Assembly (NCBI GenBank): GCA_031119595.1
Contig: JAVHXX010000079.1
Span: 1 to 11,122 of the forward strand
Length of the DNA: 11,122 nucleotides
Source of the DNA: Patulibacter sp.
GTDB taxonomy: Bacteria > Actinomycetota > Thermoleophilia > Solirubrobacterales > Solirubrobacteraceae
Direction of reading: 5' to 3'
In this document: piece after piece, positions 1 to 6,246 of the stretch
Layout of the letters: every line of letters begins with the position of its first letter
Numbering within the stretch: the first letter of the stretch is position 1
The notes under the pieces: generated by a model
Told to the model about the DNA's origin: nothing
The model's input: only the letters and a program-made list of their open reading frames with translations
Databases searched by the model: none
Program-made: the position numbers and the translations under genes

Positions 1-495
1 CACGTCGTGCGCTCCACGTCCGGCTCCGCGACGATTCTCGTCACCGCCGACGGCCGCGTCACGTGCCTCAGCCTTCCCGACCCCGAGATCCCCGACTCGC
101 CGGGCGGCTCCTGCGCCCCCACGGCGCGGATCGAGGCGAACGGCTTCCTCGGCGAGATGGTCGGCGTGAAGCGCGCCAGGACCCCGAACCCGCACTCGTC
201 GATCGCCTACATCCTGCCGATCGGCGCCTCGAACCCACGCCTCTACGACGGCGTGGACTCGCATCCGGTGACGGTCGTCTCCGGCGTCGTGCTCGCCTCG
301 ATCGACCGGCCGTCGCAGCTGCGGTACGGCTTCCACGGCGCGACCCGCACCGTCCCGCTCTCCGGTCCCTTCATGACCGAGGACCTCGAGACCTGCCACG
401 GGGAGACCCGCCGGGTCACGATCGAGCCCGGCAGCGACGCCGGCGGAGCTCCGGGCCACCTCGCGGCCTCGGACCTCTGCGACGACGCCGGTTGA
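1..495 (+). CDS. C-terminal part of a probable secreted hypothetical protein (5' end outside window)
   Basis: The reading frame is open from the first base and ends at TGA 493-495. A GTG at base 7 is probably internal, so I treat the gene as truncated by the window edge. The visible ~164 residues have no motif I can name. They show alternating beta-type strands, three cysteines in patterns such as VTCLS and GSCAP, a segment 'AYILPIG...DGVDSHPVTVVSGVVLASID', and a final strand 'YGFHGATRTVPL'. The order (DG + Cys, G-x-Cys, 'PxG', DG, valine-rich strand) matches the C-terminal half of the convergent gene at 578-1519, so the two may be paralogues. Secretion is inferred from that similarity, because the N-terminus is not visible. 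No catalytic residues are recognised. It ends just before two hairpins. Confidence 0.6.
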   Translation, partial: HVVRSTSGSATILVTADGRVTCLSLPDPEIPDSPGGSCAPTARIEANGFLGEMVGVKRARTPNPHSSIAYILPIGASNPRLYDGVDSHPVTVVSGVVLASIDRPSQLRYGFHGATRTVPLSGPFMTEDLETCHGETRRVTIEPGSDAGGAPGHLAASDLCDDAG

Positions 496-504
496 GGCGA
501 AGAC

Positions 505-528
505 TTCGCCGTCCGGAAGGACGGCGAG
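505..528. terminator. GC-rich hairpin downstream of the first gene
   Basis: Arms CGCCGTCC (507-514) and GGACGGCG (519-526) pair perfectly around a GGAA tetraloop. The stem extends by T506-A527 and a possible G-U at 505/528. It begins 9 bases past the stop codon at 495. No T-tract follows. It is probably the first of a tandem pair of terminator hairpins between the convergent genes. Confidence 0.5.
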
Positions 529-531
529 CAC

Positions 532-571
532 GGATGGGGCTCGAAGGTTGGGGGACCTTCGAGCCACATCC
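532..571. terminator. Bidirectional terminator hairpin between convergent genes
   Basis: Arms GGCTCGAAGGT (538-548) and ACCTTCGAGCC (555-565) are perfectly complementary around a six-base loop. After one mismatch (537/566) the outer bases GGATG/CATCC (532-536 with 567-571) also pair, giving a 17-position stem. It lies between the stop at 495 (plus) and the stop at 578 (minus), where it would end both transcripts. There is no U-tract, as is common in high-GC actinobacteria. Confidence 0.75.
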
Positions 572-577
572 CCTTGC

Positions 578-1519
578 TCAGTGCCGGCGGTGGCGCGGCT
601 TGCGCGTGACGAGCGACTGCTTCGTCCCCTTCACCGAGGCGTCAGCGGTCGGCGAGGCGGCGAGCGTGACGCCCGCGTCCTTGCCGGTCAGCGTCGTGGC
701 GACGACCCCGCCCTGGGCGGCGACGGTGCGGCTCGTGCCATCGGTGCGGTCGATCGTGAGGCGGTCGACGCCCTTCGGCATGAGCGCGATCACGACATCC
801 CCCGCGGCGGTCGTGCCGTCGGCATCCTCGAACGTGGAGACCGAACCGCTGTCGCGAAGGGCGCCGAGGTCGATGCAGCTGACGCCGTACCCGGTGCCGT
901 TGTCGTCGGCGACGATGCAGGCCTGGCGCTGACCGGCGTCCGTGAGGAGCCACGCCTTGCCGTGTGGGGTCGTGAAGGCCCGGGCCGTCGCCGCATCGGC
1001 GTCCGGGATGACCGCAGCGACATCGTCCGGCGCGGTGACCTTCGCCCGGTCGAAGACCGGGGCGCCCTCGGCGTTGGACGCTGCAGCGTTCAAGGGTCCT
1101 GTGATCTCGTACGGCGTTCCCGGATCGCAGTTGGGCCCGACGGGCGTCGAACCGTAGGTTTCCTCACCCCGCATGTACCGACCGGAGGTCGTCGAGCGGT
1201 GACGGATACCGGGTGTCAACACATAGACCGCCGCGTACGTGTGACACCCTGTCGGATCAGCACAGTAGTAGGTCCCGTAGTTGTACGCACCACCGCACCC
1301 GGCGCCCGCCCCCTCGTTGGTGCCGCGCACCGACGTGAGGGTGTGCGGAGCGCCGTAACAGGCCGATCCGACACCGACGAACGCGTCGACGCAGAAGGCA
1401 TCGTCGCCGGCTCGCGCCACGCCACCACCGAACGCGCCGACCATGAGGACGGACAGTGCGAGCGCACGCAGCAGCGACCCCGGCGAACGACGTCGCCGGC
1501 GGAAAGAGTGCCAGAACAT
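578..1519 (-). CDS. Secreted Cys-rich hypothetical protein with signal peptide
   Basis: This 313-residue protein is probably exported. The N-terminus has a basic n-region with five consecutive Arg (7-11), a hydrophobic core around residues 17-34 and an ARA cleavage site near residue 37. The mature part has eight cysteines (43, 54, 75, 86, 92, 131, 201, 215). The first five lie in a Gly/Tyr/Cys-rich segment, which suggests disulphides. The C-terminal half (about 185-277) has the strand pattern 'WLLTDAGQRQACI', 'GYGVSCI', 'ALMPKGVDRLTIDRTDG', 'TVAAQGGVVATTL', a pattern I associate with secreted proteins of Thermoleophilia. It resembles the convergent gene at 1-495. The end is a basic tail (RKPRHRRH). 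The ATG at 1519 is chosen because it opens the signal peptide and follows GGGGGATC at about 8 bases. The frame stays open upstream to 1663 but that extension has no such features. Function unknown. Confidence 0.75.
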   Translation of the reverse strand: MFWHSFRRRRRSPGSLLRALALSVLMVGAFGGGVARAGDDAFCVDAFVGVGSACYGAPHTLTSVRGTNEGAGAGCGGAYNYGTYYCADPTGCHTYAAVYVLTPGIRHRSTTSGRYMRGEETYGSTPVGPNCDPGTPYEITGPLNAAASNAEGAPVFDRAKVTAPDDVAAVIPDADAATARAFTTPHGKAWLLTDAGQRQACIVADDNGTGYGVSCIDLGALRDSGSVSTFEDADGTTAAGDVVIALMPKGVDRLTIDRTDGTSRTVAAQGGVVATTLTGKDAGVTLAASPTADASVKGTKQSLVTRKPRHRRH

Positions 1520-1631
1520 GAGTTGATCCCCCGTGGATCCGACGGTGCTGGGTGACACCGCCAATGGTTGTGTTGTACATCCACCTTTCGGTTGAAACTT
1601 GGCAGGGCGCCAGCAAGTGGTTCGTCCCTCA

Positions 1632-1693
1632 ACGAACGGGCCGTCCGTGGACGTTCGACCCAAGACGAACGACGAACGGCCGGGGCCGAACGA
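1632..1693. repeat. Cluster of four degenerate CGAACG repeats
   Basis: ACGAACGG occurs at 1632-1639 and 1672-1679, ACGAACGA at 1665-1672 and CCGAACGA at 1686-1693, all in the same orientation. A small inverted repeat CGTCC/GGACG (1642-1653) lies between them. They are upstream of the secreted-protein gene and downstream of the ftsZ terminator. Regulator binding is possible, but nothing in the sequence proves it. Confidence 0.35.
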
Positions 1694-1706
1694 CCCCGAA
1701 ACGGAC

Positions 1707-1742
1707 GAAGGCCCGCCCCGCGCGTACGCGGGACGGGCCTTC
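1707..1742 (-). terminator. Strong terminator hairpin downstream of ftsZ
   Basis: Outer arms GAAGGCCCG (1707-1715) and CGGGCCTTC (1734-1742) pair perfectly. After one C/A mismatch, inner arms CCCGCG (1717-1722) and CGCGGG (1727-1732) pair around a CGTA loop. The hairpin lies about 57 bases past the ftsZ stop on the minus strand. A short TTT follows a few bases later on that strand. It is the likely end of the parA-ftsZ transcript. Confidence 0.75.
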
Positions 1743-1763
1743 GGAACCTGTCGGCGACCGGGG

Positions 1764-1780
1764 CCGCGGCCGGGCCGCGG
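1764..1780 (-). terminator. Second hairpin close to the ftsZ stop codon
   Basis: CCGCGGC (1764-1770) and GCCGCGG (1774-1780) pair perfectly around CGG, 18 bases downstream of the ftsZ stop. Together with the hairpin at 1707-1742 it gives a tandem terminator or a 3'-end stabilising structure. Confidence 0.45.
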
Positions 1781-1798
1781 TGACCCGTCGCGGGACGA

Positions 1799-3217
1799 TC
1801 AGCCGCGCGGGATGAACTCCGGGATGTCCGGGTCGCCGTAGGACCGCGACGGCGCGCTGCCGGCACGGCTCGCGCTGAGCGGCGGACGGCGCGTCACGCG
1901 GGGCTCGCCGGCGGGCTCGCGCAGACGGCTCGCCATGCGCGGGGCCGGAGCCGGCTCGAAGCCGGTCGCGATGACCGTGATCCAGACCTCCTCACCGAGG
2001 GCTGGATCGATGCTCGCACCGAAGATGATGTTGGCATCCGGGTGAACGGCGTCGCCGATGACGGAGGCGGCCTCGTTGATCTCCCAGAGGGAGAGCATGT
2101 CGCCACCGACGATCGAGAGGAGCACCTTGCGGGCGCCGTCGATCTCGGTCTCGAGCAGCGGCGAGGAGACGGCCTTCTCGGCGGCCATCGTCGCGGCGTT
2201 CTCGCCGGTGCCCACGCCGATGCCGAGGAGGGCGTTGCCCGCGTCGGTCATGATCGTGCGGACGTCCGCGAAGTCGAGGTTGATGAGCCCGGTCTTCGTG
2301 ATGAGGTCCGAGACGCCCTGGACGCCCTGGCGGAGGACGTCGTCGGCGACGCGGAAGGCGTCGACCATCGACACGTTGCGGTCGAGGATCTCGAGGAGCT
2401 TGTTGTTCGGGACGACGATGAGCGTGTCGACCTCGTCGACGAGCAACTCGATGCCGCGCTCGGCGGCCTGCGAGCGCTTGAGGCCCTCGAAGGCGAACGG
2501 CCGCGTGACGATCGCGACGGTGAGCGCACCGAGCTCGCGGGCGACCCGCGCCACGACCGGGGCGGCGCCGGTGCCGGTGCCGCCACCCTCGCCGACGGCG
2601 ATGAAGATCATGTCCGCGCCGCGGAGCTCGTCCTTGAGGACCTCGTAGGTCTCGAGGGCGGCCGCACGGCCGGTGTCCGGCTCGGCGCCGGCGCCGAGCC
2701 CGCGCGTGAGGACCTCACCGATCGGGATGGTGACGTCGGCGGAGGAGGTCTGCAGCGACTGCAGGTCCGTGTTGACGGCGATGAACTCCATGCCCGTGAC
2801 GTTGGCGTCGACCATGCGGTTGACGGCGTTGACACCGCCACCGCCGACGCCGACGACCTTGATCAGGGGTTGACCGGCCAGCCCTCGCGGGGCGGACTGG
2901 TTGAAGACACGGTCGTTGATGGCGGCACGCACCTCAGGTCGACGTTGGCTGGTGAAACTGGCGGCGTCCTGAGCGGCAGCGGCGGGGGCGCGCGGCGGCT
3001 CGGGGGCGGGAGCGGTGGGTGCAGGCATGGGGGATCGGGGGGCGACCGGATCGTTGCCGAGCGGAGCTTGCGGCTGCGGCGTGTCGCGGGTCCCGGGCGT
3101 CGGCGCGTTGCCGGGCGGGGTCGAGGGTTCGTCGGTGGTGCGGCGGAAGAGCTCGGCGAGGGGACCCTCGCTGAGGGTGGCCCGCTTGCTGCGGCCCTGC
3201 GGCTGGTCAGCGTCCAT
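1799..3217 (-). CDS. ftsZ: Cell division GTPase FtsZ with long N-terminal extension
   Basis: FtsZ polymerises with GTP at midcell to form the division ring. The 472-residue protein carries the family hallmarks: glycine-rich loop VGVGGGGVN (122-130), tubulin signature GGGTGTG (211-217), T7 synergy loop NLDFAD (313-318) that completes the GTPase site of the neighbouring subunit, and a C-terminal peptide DPDIPEFI (462-469) of the type that docks FtsA/SepF-like partners. The core starts only near residue 117. Before it lies an extension: a conserved-looking start 'LSEGPLAELFRRT' (16-28), a Pro/Ala-rich linker (about 30-90) and a short helical piece. Most FtsZs have only about 10 residues there. 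The ATG at 3217 is chosen because a near-perfect AAGGAGGT lies 5 bases upstream; the open frame continues to 3355 but only inside parA. The start overlaps the parA end by 11 bases, so translation is probably coupled. No other division genes of a dcw cluster are seen. Confidence 0.95.
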   Translation of the reverse strand: MDADQPQGRSKRATLSEGPLAELFRRTTDEPSTPPGNAPTPGTRDTPQPQAPLGNDPVAPRSPMPAPTAPAPEPPRAPAAAAQDAASFTSQRRPEVRAAINDRVFNQSAPRGLAGQPLIKVVGVGGGGVNAVNRMVDANVTGMEFIAVNTDLQSLQTSSADVTIPIGEVLTRGLGAGAEPDTGRAAALETYEVLKDELRGADMIFIAVGEGGGTGTGAAPVVARVARELGALTVAIVTRPFAFEGLKRSQAAERGIELLVDEVDTLIVVPNNKLLEILDRNVSMVDAFRVADDVLRQGVQGVSDLITKTGLINLDFADVRTIMTDAGNALLGIGVGTGENAATMAAEKAVSSPLLETEIDGARKVLLSIVGGDMLSLWEINEAASVIGDAVHPDANIIFGASIDPALGEEVWITVIATGFEPAPAPRMASRLREPAGEPRVTRRPPLSASRAGSAPSRSYGDPDIPEFIPRG

Positions 3218-3962
3218 GGAGGACCTCCTTGGCGAGGGCGCGGTAGGACTTCGCCGCCTTGCCCGTCGGGTCGTACTTGAGCACCGACATGCCGCGAACG
3301 GGCGCCTCGGCAAATCGAACGGTCTTGCGGATGCGCGCCGCGAACACCTGGTCACCGAAGTGCTCCTCGAGCAGTTCGAGGGCCTCCTTCGCGTGGAGCG
3401 TGCGGGTGTCGACGAGGGTCGGGAGGATGCCCTCGATCTCGAGACCGGGGTTGAGGTCTTCCTTGATCATCCGCACCGTGCTCTGGAGCTGGGCGAGTCC
3501 GCGCATCGACAGATACTCGCACTGCACGGGGACGATCACCCGATGCGAGGCCGTGAGGGCGTTGATCGTGAGGAGGCCGAGGCTCGGCGGCGTGTCGATG
3601 CAGATGAAGTCGTAGTCGTCGACGACGACCTTCAGGGCCTTCGCGAGCGACCGCTCGCGGCCGATCTTCGACGACATCGCGATCTCCGCGCCGGCCAGGT
3701 CGATCGACCCGACGGCGACGTCGATCTCGCGGCGAGCGATCACCTCGCGGATGTCGAGGTCGTTGACGAGCACGTCATAGATCGAACGCTCGAGGTTCTC
3801 GGGGTCGATCCCCTGCGACATGGTCAGGTTGCCCTGGGGATCCATGTCGACGCAGAGCACGCGGTGCCCCGATTCGGCGAGGGCGCAGGCCAGGTTCAGG
3901 GCGGTGGTCGTCTTGGCGACGCCGCCCTTCTGGTTCGCGAAGGTGATGATCTTGGCTGACAC
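3207..3962 (-). CDS. ParA/Soj-family ATPase, cotranscribed with ftsZ
   Basis: ParA-family ATPases bind DNA non-specifically as ATP dimers and position cargo such as centromere complexes or division factors. The 251-residue protein has the full deviant Walker A KGGVAKT (12-18, both lysines present), A' box VDMDPQGN (38-45) and Walker B IDTPPS (122-127). Its C-terminal half, with 'RFAEAPVRGMSVLKYDPTGKAA', is typical of Soj. There is no C-terminal amphipathic helix of the MinD kind. The GTG at 3962 is chosen because the first residues (KIITFANQKGG) are the usual ParA start and AGGA precedes it by 4 bases. No parB is adjacent; instead the gene runs straight into ftsZ with an 11-base overlap. A role in division-site control, by analogy with MipZ, is therefore possible but inferred. 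It could equally be a chromosome-partitioning ParA whose parB lies elsewhere. Confidence 0.9.
   Translation of the reverse strand: MSAKIITFANQKGGVAKTTTALNLACALAESGHRVLCVDMDPQGNLTMSQGIDPENLERSIYDVLVNDLDIREVIARREIDVAVGSIDLAGAEIAMSSKIGRERSLAKALKVVVDDYDFICIDTPPSLGLLTINALTASHRVIVPVQCEYLSMRGLAQLQSTVRMIKEDLNPGLEIEGILPTLVDTRTLHAKEALELLEEHFGDQVFAARIRKTVRFAEAPVRGMSVLKYDPTGKAAKSYRALAKEVLHGR
3218..3230 (-). promoter_or_regulatory. ftsZ ribosome binding site within an inverted repeat inside parA
   Basis: The minus strand reads AAGGAGGT (3230-3223), then CCTCC, then the ATG. This near-ideal Shine-Dalgarno lies wholly inside the last codons of parA. GGAGG-T-CCTCC is an inverted repeat that could fold as a 4-bp GGAG/CTCC stem hiding the site. 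Ribosomes finishing parA would open it. The site fixes the ftsZ start at 3217. Confidence 0.8.
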
Positions 3963-3974
3963 GGGATCCTGGGT

Positions 3975-3989
3975 CGGTCGGGGACCGTA
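3975..3989 (-). promoter_or_regulatory. Candidate parA-ftsZ promoter with overlapping inverted repeat
   Basis: On the minus strand TACGGT (3989-3984) fits the actinobacterial TAnnnT -10 pattern and lies 21 bases before the GTG start, implying a short leader that contains the AGGA. No good -35 is visible. The inverted repeat CGGTC-GGG-GACCG (3975-3987) overlaps this -10 and could be an operator. Confidence 0.35.
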
Positions 3990-4070
3990 CCCCGCGAAAG
4001 TTCAACGCCCATCGGGGGAATCCTTCCGCGCCGCGCAGAACCAGCCTCAGGGTCAGGTCGAGGGTCGTGC

Positions 4071-4102
4071 TTGATCCGTGGGTGCGGCCCCGGACGTATC
4101 CT
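4071..4102 (+). promoter_or_regulatory. Candidate promoter for the ArsA-like pair
   Basis: TTGATC (4071-4076) and TATCCT (4097-4102) resemble -35 and -10 elements, but the 20-base spacing is longer than ideal. They lie 40 bases before the ATG at 4142. If real, transcription starts after the alternative GTG at 4067, which supports the ATG at 4142. Confidence 0.3.
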
Positions 4103-4141
4103 GCCGATGACCCGGTCAGGCGCCCTGCGTCCGCCGCTCCC

Positions 4142-5176
4142 ATGACCTTCCGCTCCGGTCCCGACTCCCCCACGCACGTCCCCGTCCCGGCCACGCTGCC
4201 GACGACGCCGCTCGTGATGGTCACGGGCAAGGGCGGCGTCGGCCGCAGCAGCACCGCGACCGCCGTCGCCGTGGCCCTCGCGGGGCTCGGCCGCGACGTC
4301 GCGCTCGTGCATCCGCTCGATGCGCCGCACGTGCCGCCGCCTGCCGACACCCCGGCCGACCTCCACATCATCCCGCTCGACCGCGAACGCGTCCTGCGGC
4401 ATTACATCGGCGACCAGATGCCGGGGCCGCTCGCCGCCGCGCTCAATGCGAGCCGCGCCTTCCGGCTCATCGCCGCCGCGACGCCGGGCCTCGCCGAACT
4501 GCTCACGATCGGCGAGCTCAAGCGCCTCACCGAACGCCACGACCACATCGTCTTCGACGCGCCCGCCACGGGCCATCTCCTCGCCATGCTCGACTCCCCC
4601 GGGCGATTCGAGCGCGCAGCGGTCGCCGGCCCGGTCGCGCGGCGCGCCAAGGAGCTCGGCGACTGGATCGTCGACCCGGCGATGAGCTCGATGATCGCGG
4701 TGACCACCGGCGACGGCCTGGCCGTCTCCGAACTGCTCGACCTCCTCGACCTGCTCGAGCTCCGCATGCCGGGCGGCCCGTCGCTCGTGGTCGCGAACCG
4801 GCTCGCACCCGCGAGCCCCTCGTCAGGCGAACTCGACCGTCTCGCGGACGGCGCGGGCGACGATCCGCTCGTCGGGGCGATCACCAAGCTCGCCGGCCGG
4901 GCGCGCAGCGAACGCGCGCAGCTGGGCCGCATCACGAAGCATGTCGGCGTGGCGCCGCTGCGGGCCCTCGAGCGCCCCGGCCACGCCGTCCTGTCGATCG
5001 CCGCCGCGTTGCGCGGCGAGACGCCTCCGGCCCCCGATCCCGACGCCCACGAGCCCGAGCTCGCCGTGCCCGAGCGCCGGACCGTCACCGCCGGGACCGC
5101 CGTCGAGCGCCGCCGCGCGGAACGCCGCCTCGCCGACCGCCGCGCCGGCGGCGACCGCTACGGAGACGTCTCGTGA
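4142..5176 (+). CDS. ArsA/Get3-like ATPase, A subunit (Rv3679/BagA-like), with altered P-loop
   Basis: This 344-residue SIMIBI ATPase resembles the first member of the mycobacterial pair Rv3679/Rv3680, recalled by me as BagA/BagB, a heterodimeric Get3-like complex. Shared landmarks include the ATP-site start 'LVMVTGKGGVG' (24-34), 'ATPGLAELLTIGELK' (113-127), 'FDAPATGH' (138-145) and the Asn-Arg at the end of the strand 'SLVVAN' near residue 200. The Walker A reads GKGGVGRSS: signature Lys30 is present, but the P-loop lysine is Arg35 (CGC at 4244-4246). The switch I 'DP' motif seen in the partner is also missing ('VHPLD'). It may therefore bind ATP poorly and act mainly as a partner. The tail (311-344) is strongly charged and Arg-rich. 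The ATG at 4142 lacks a clear Shine-Dalgarno. A GTG at 4067 would add 25 residues of low-complexity sequence. Its stop overlaps the next start as GTGA. Confidence 0.85.
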   Translation: MTFRSGPDSPTHVPVPATLPTTPLVMVTGKGGVGRSSTATAVAVALAGLGRDVALVHPLDAPHVPPPADTPADLHIIPLDRERVLRHYIGDQMPGPLAAALNASRAFRLIAAATPGLAELLTIGELKRLTERHDHIVFDAPATGHLLAMLDSPGRFERAAVAGPVARRAKELGDWIVDPAMSSMIAVTTGDGLAVSELLDLLDLLELRMPGGPSLVVANRLAPASPSSGELDRLADGAGDDPLVGAITKLAGRARSERAQLGRITKHVGVAPLRALERPGHAVLSIAAALRGETPPAPDPDAHEPELAVPERRTVTAGTAVERRRAERRLADRRAGGDRYGDVS

Positions 5177-6243
5177 GCCACGCTCCCGCCCTGTGGCCCG
5201 TGCTCCGCGAGGCGGAGCTGCTCGTGGTCTGCGGCGCCGGCGGCGTCGGCAAGACGACCGTGTCCGCGTCGCTCGGGCTCGCGCTCGCCCGCGAGGGCCG
5301 CCGCGTGCTCGTGCTGACCGTCGACCCGGCACGGCGCCTCGCCGAGGCCCTCGGCCACGATCTCGGCCCCGACCCCACGGTCGTGCAGCTCCCGGGCGAG
5401 CCCGCGATGAGTGCCGCGATGCTCGACCCGGCGACGAGCTTCTCGCGGGTCGTCGACGACCTCCCCGTGAGCGAGGCCGACCGCCGTCGTCTGCGCGAGA
5501 GCCGCATCACCCGCGAGCTCACCGGCGGCGATGCCGGCATGCAGGAGCTCATGGCGATCGTCGAGCTGGAGCGATTCAGCCAGGACGACCGCTACGACGT
5601 GATCATCCTCGACACCCCGCCGGCGCTCCACGCCCTCGATCTCCTCGACGGGCCCCAGCGGATCGTCGGGCTGCTCGCAGGACGCACGGTCAAGGCCGTC
5701 GGGCGCGCGAGCGGCATCGCCGGCAAGTTCGGCCGCCTCCCCGGCCCGGGACGCGCGCTCGGCAAGCTCTGGGGGACCGACCTCCTCTCCGAGATCGCCA
5801 CCTTCCTCGACGCCGCCGCGCCGTTCGGCGCCGCGCTCGGCCAGCACCTCGACCACGCCGAAGCGCTCCTGCGCTCGGACCGCAGCGCGTTCACGCTCGT
5901 CGCGGCCCCTGCGGACGCGCCGCTCGCCGCCGCCGGCGAGCTCGCCGTCGAACTCGCCCGTCGCGGCCACCCGGTCGCCGGCACGATCATCAACCGCCGC
6001 CGCGCGCCGCTCGATCCGGCCGTCACGGCCGCGGGCCTCAGGGCGCTCGCGACCTCGCTCACGGCCGACGCGCTCGAGCGCCCGGCCGAGCTCGCCGCAC
6101 ACGTGGCGACGGTCCTCGACCACGAGGAGGGCCTCCTCGACGCCGCCGCGCTGCCGCGGCCGCAGGTCGCGCTCGGCGAGCGTCCTGCGCAGGAAAAGCC
6201 GGCGGACGTGCTCAGCGCGCTCGCGACCGGCCTCGCGGCCTGA
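5173..6243 (+). CDS. ArsA/Get3-like ATPase, B subunit (Rv3680/BagB-like)
   Basis: This 356-residue ATPase matches my recollection of Rv3680, including its 'CGAGGVGKTT' P-loop. Here the site is CGAGGVGKTT (20-29). P-loop Lys27 is intact, but the signature lysine of the ArsA/ParA class is Ala22 (GCC at 5236-5238). Switch I TVDPARRLAEALG (49-61) and LDTPPALH (136-143) are complete. In this class the signature lysine reaches across the dimer to the partner's nucleotide, so the A subunit could supply it. Family members bind hydrophobic or tail-anchored clients (Get3) or metalloids (ArsA). No Get3-type CxxC or arsenite cysteines are seen, so arsenic transport is unlikely. The GTG start overlaps the upstream TGA by 4 bases (GTGA), with GGAG 7 bases upstream. 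It ends 3 bases from the stop of the convergent gene. Confidence 0.9.
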   Translation: MSHAPALWPVLREAELLVVCGAGGVGKTTVSASLGLALAREGRRVLVLTVDPARRLAEALGHDLGPDPTVVQLPGEPAMSAAMLDPATSFSRVVDDLPVSEADRRRLRESRITRELTGGDAGMQELMAIVELERFSQDDRYDVIILDTPPALHALDLLDGPQRIVGLLAGRTVKAVGRASGIAGKFGRLPGPGRALGKLWGTDLLSEIATFLDAAAPFGAALGQHLDHAEALLRSDRSAFTLVAAPADAPLAAAGELAVELARRGHPVAGTIINRRRAPLDPAVTAAGLRALATSLTADALERPAELAAHVATVLDHEEGLLDAAALPRPQVALGERPAQEKPADVLSALATGLAA

Positions 6244-6246
6244 GCG

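Larger units (their letters stand above)
1520..1798. other. Intergenic region between ftsZ end and the secreted-protein gene
   Basis: No credible gene lies in these 279 bases. Reading from ftsZ on the minus strand, it holds two hairpins just past the stop, then a cluster of short CGAACG repeats, then a less GC-rich stretch (about 1555-1610). That stretch should contain the promoter of the secreted-protein gene. A TACAAC hexamer on the minus strand near 1573-1578 is the best -10 candidate but lacks a convincing -35. The palindrome GGTGTCACC (1550-1558) lies in the putative leader. Confidence 0.5.

Noticed and set aside
2042..3280. 412-residue open frame on the plus strand opposite ftsZ
   Set aside because: It lies antisense to a clear FtsZ, is rich in Asp/Glu/Gly/Arg in the way GC-rich antisense frames are, and has no recognisable domain or ribosome site.
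3218..3355. Upstream extension of FtsZ to 3355
   Set aside because: It lies inside parA in another frame, is Arg/Ser-rich, and the perfect ribosome site points to 3217.
4067..4141. GTG 4067 as start of ATPase A
   Set aside because: The extra 25 residues are low-complexity, and a possible promoter overlaps the site; not fully excluded because the ATG at 4142 has no clear Shine-Dalgarno.
4142..6243. Arsenite efflux ATPase function (arsAB)
   Set aside because: No arsenite-binding cysteines, no arsB, arsR or arsD nearby; the similarity is to the Rv3679/Rv3680 type.
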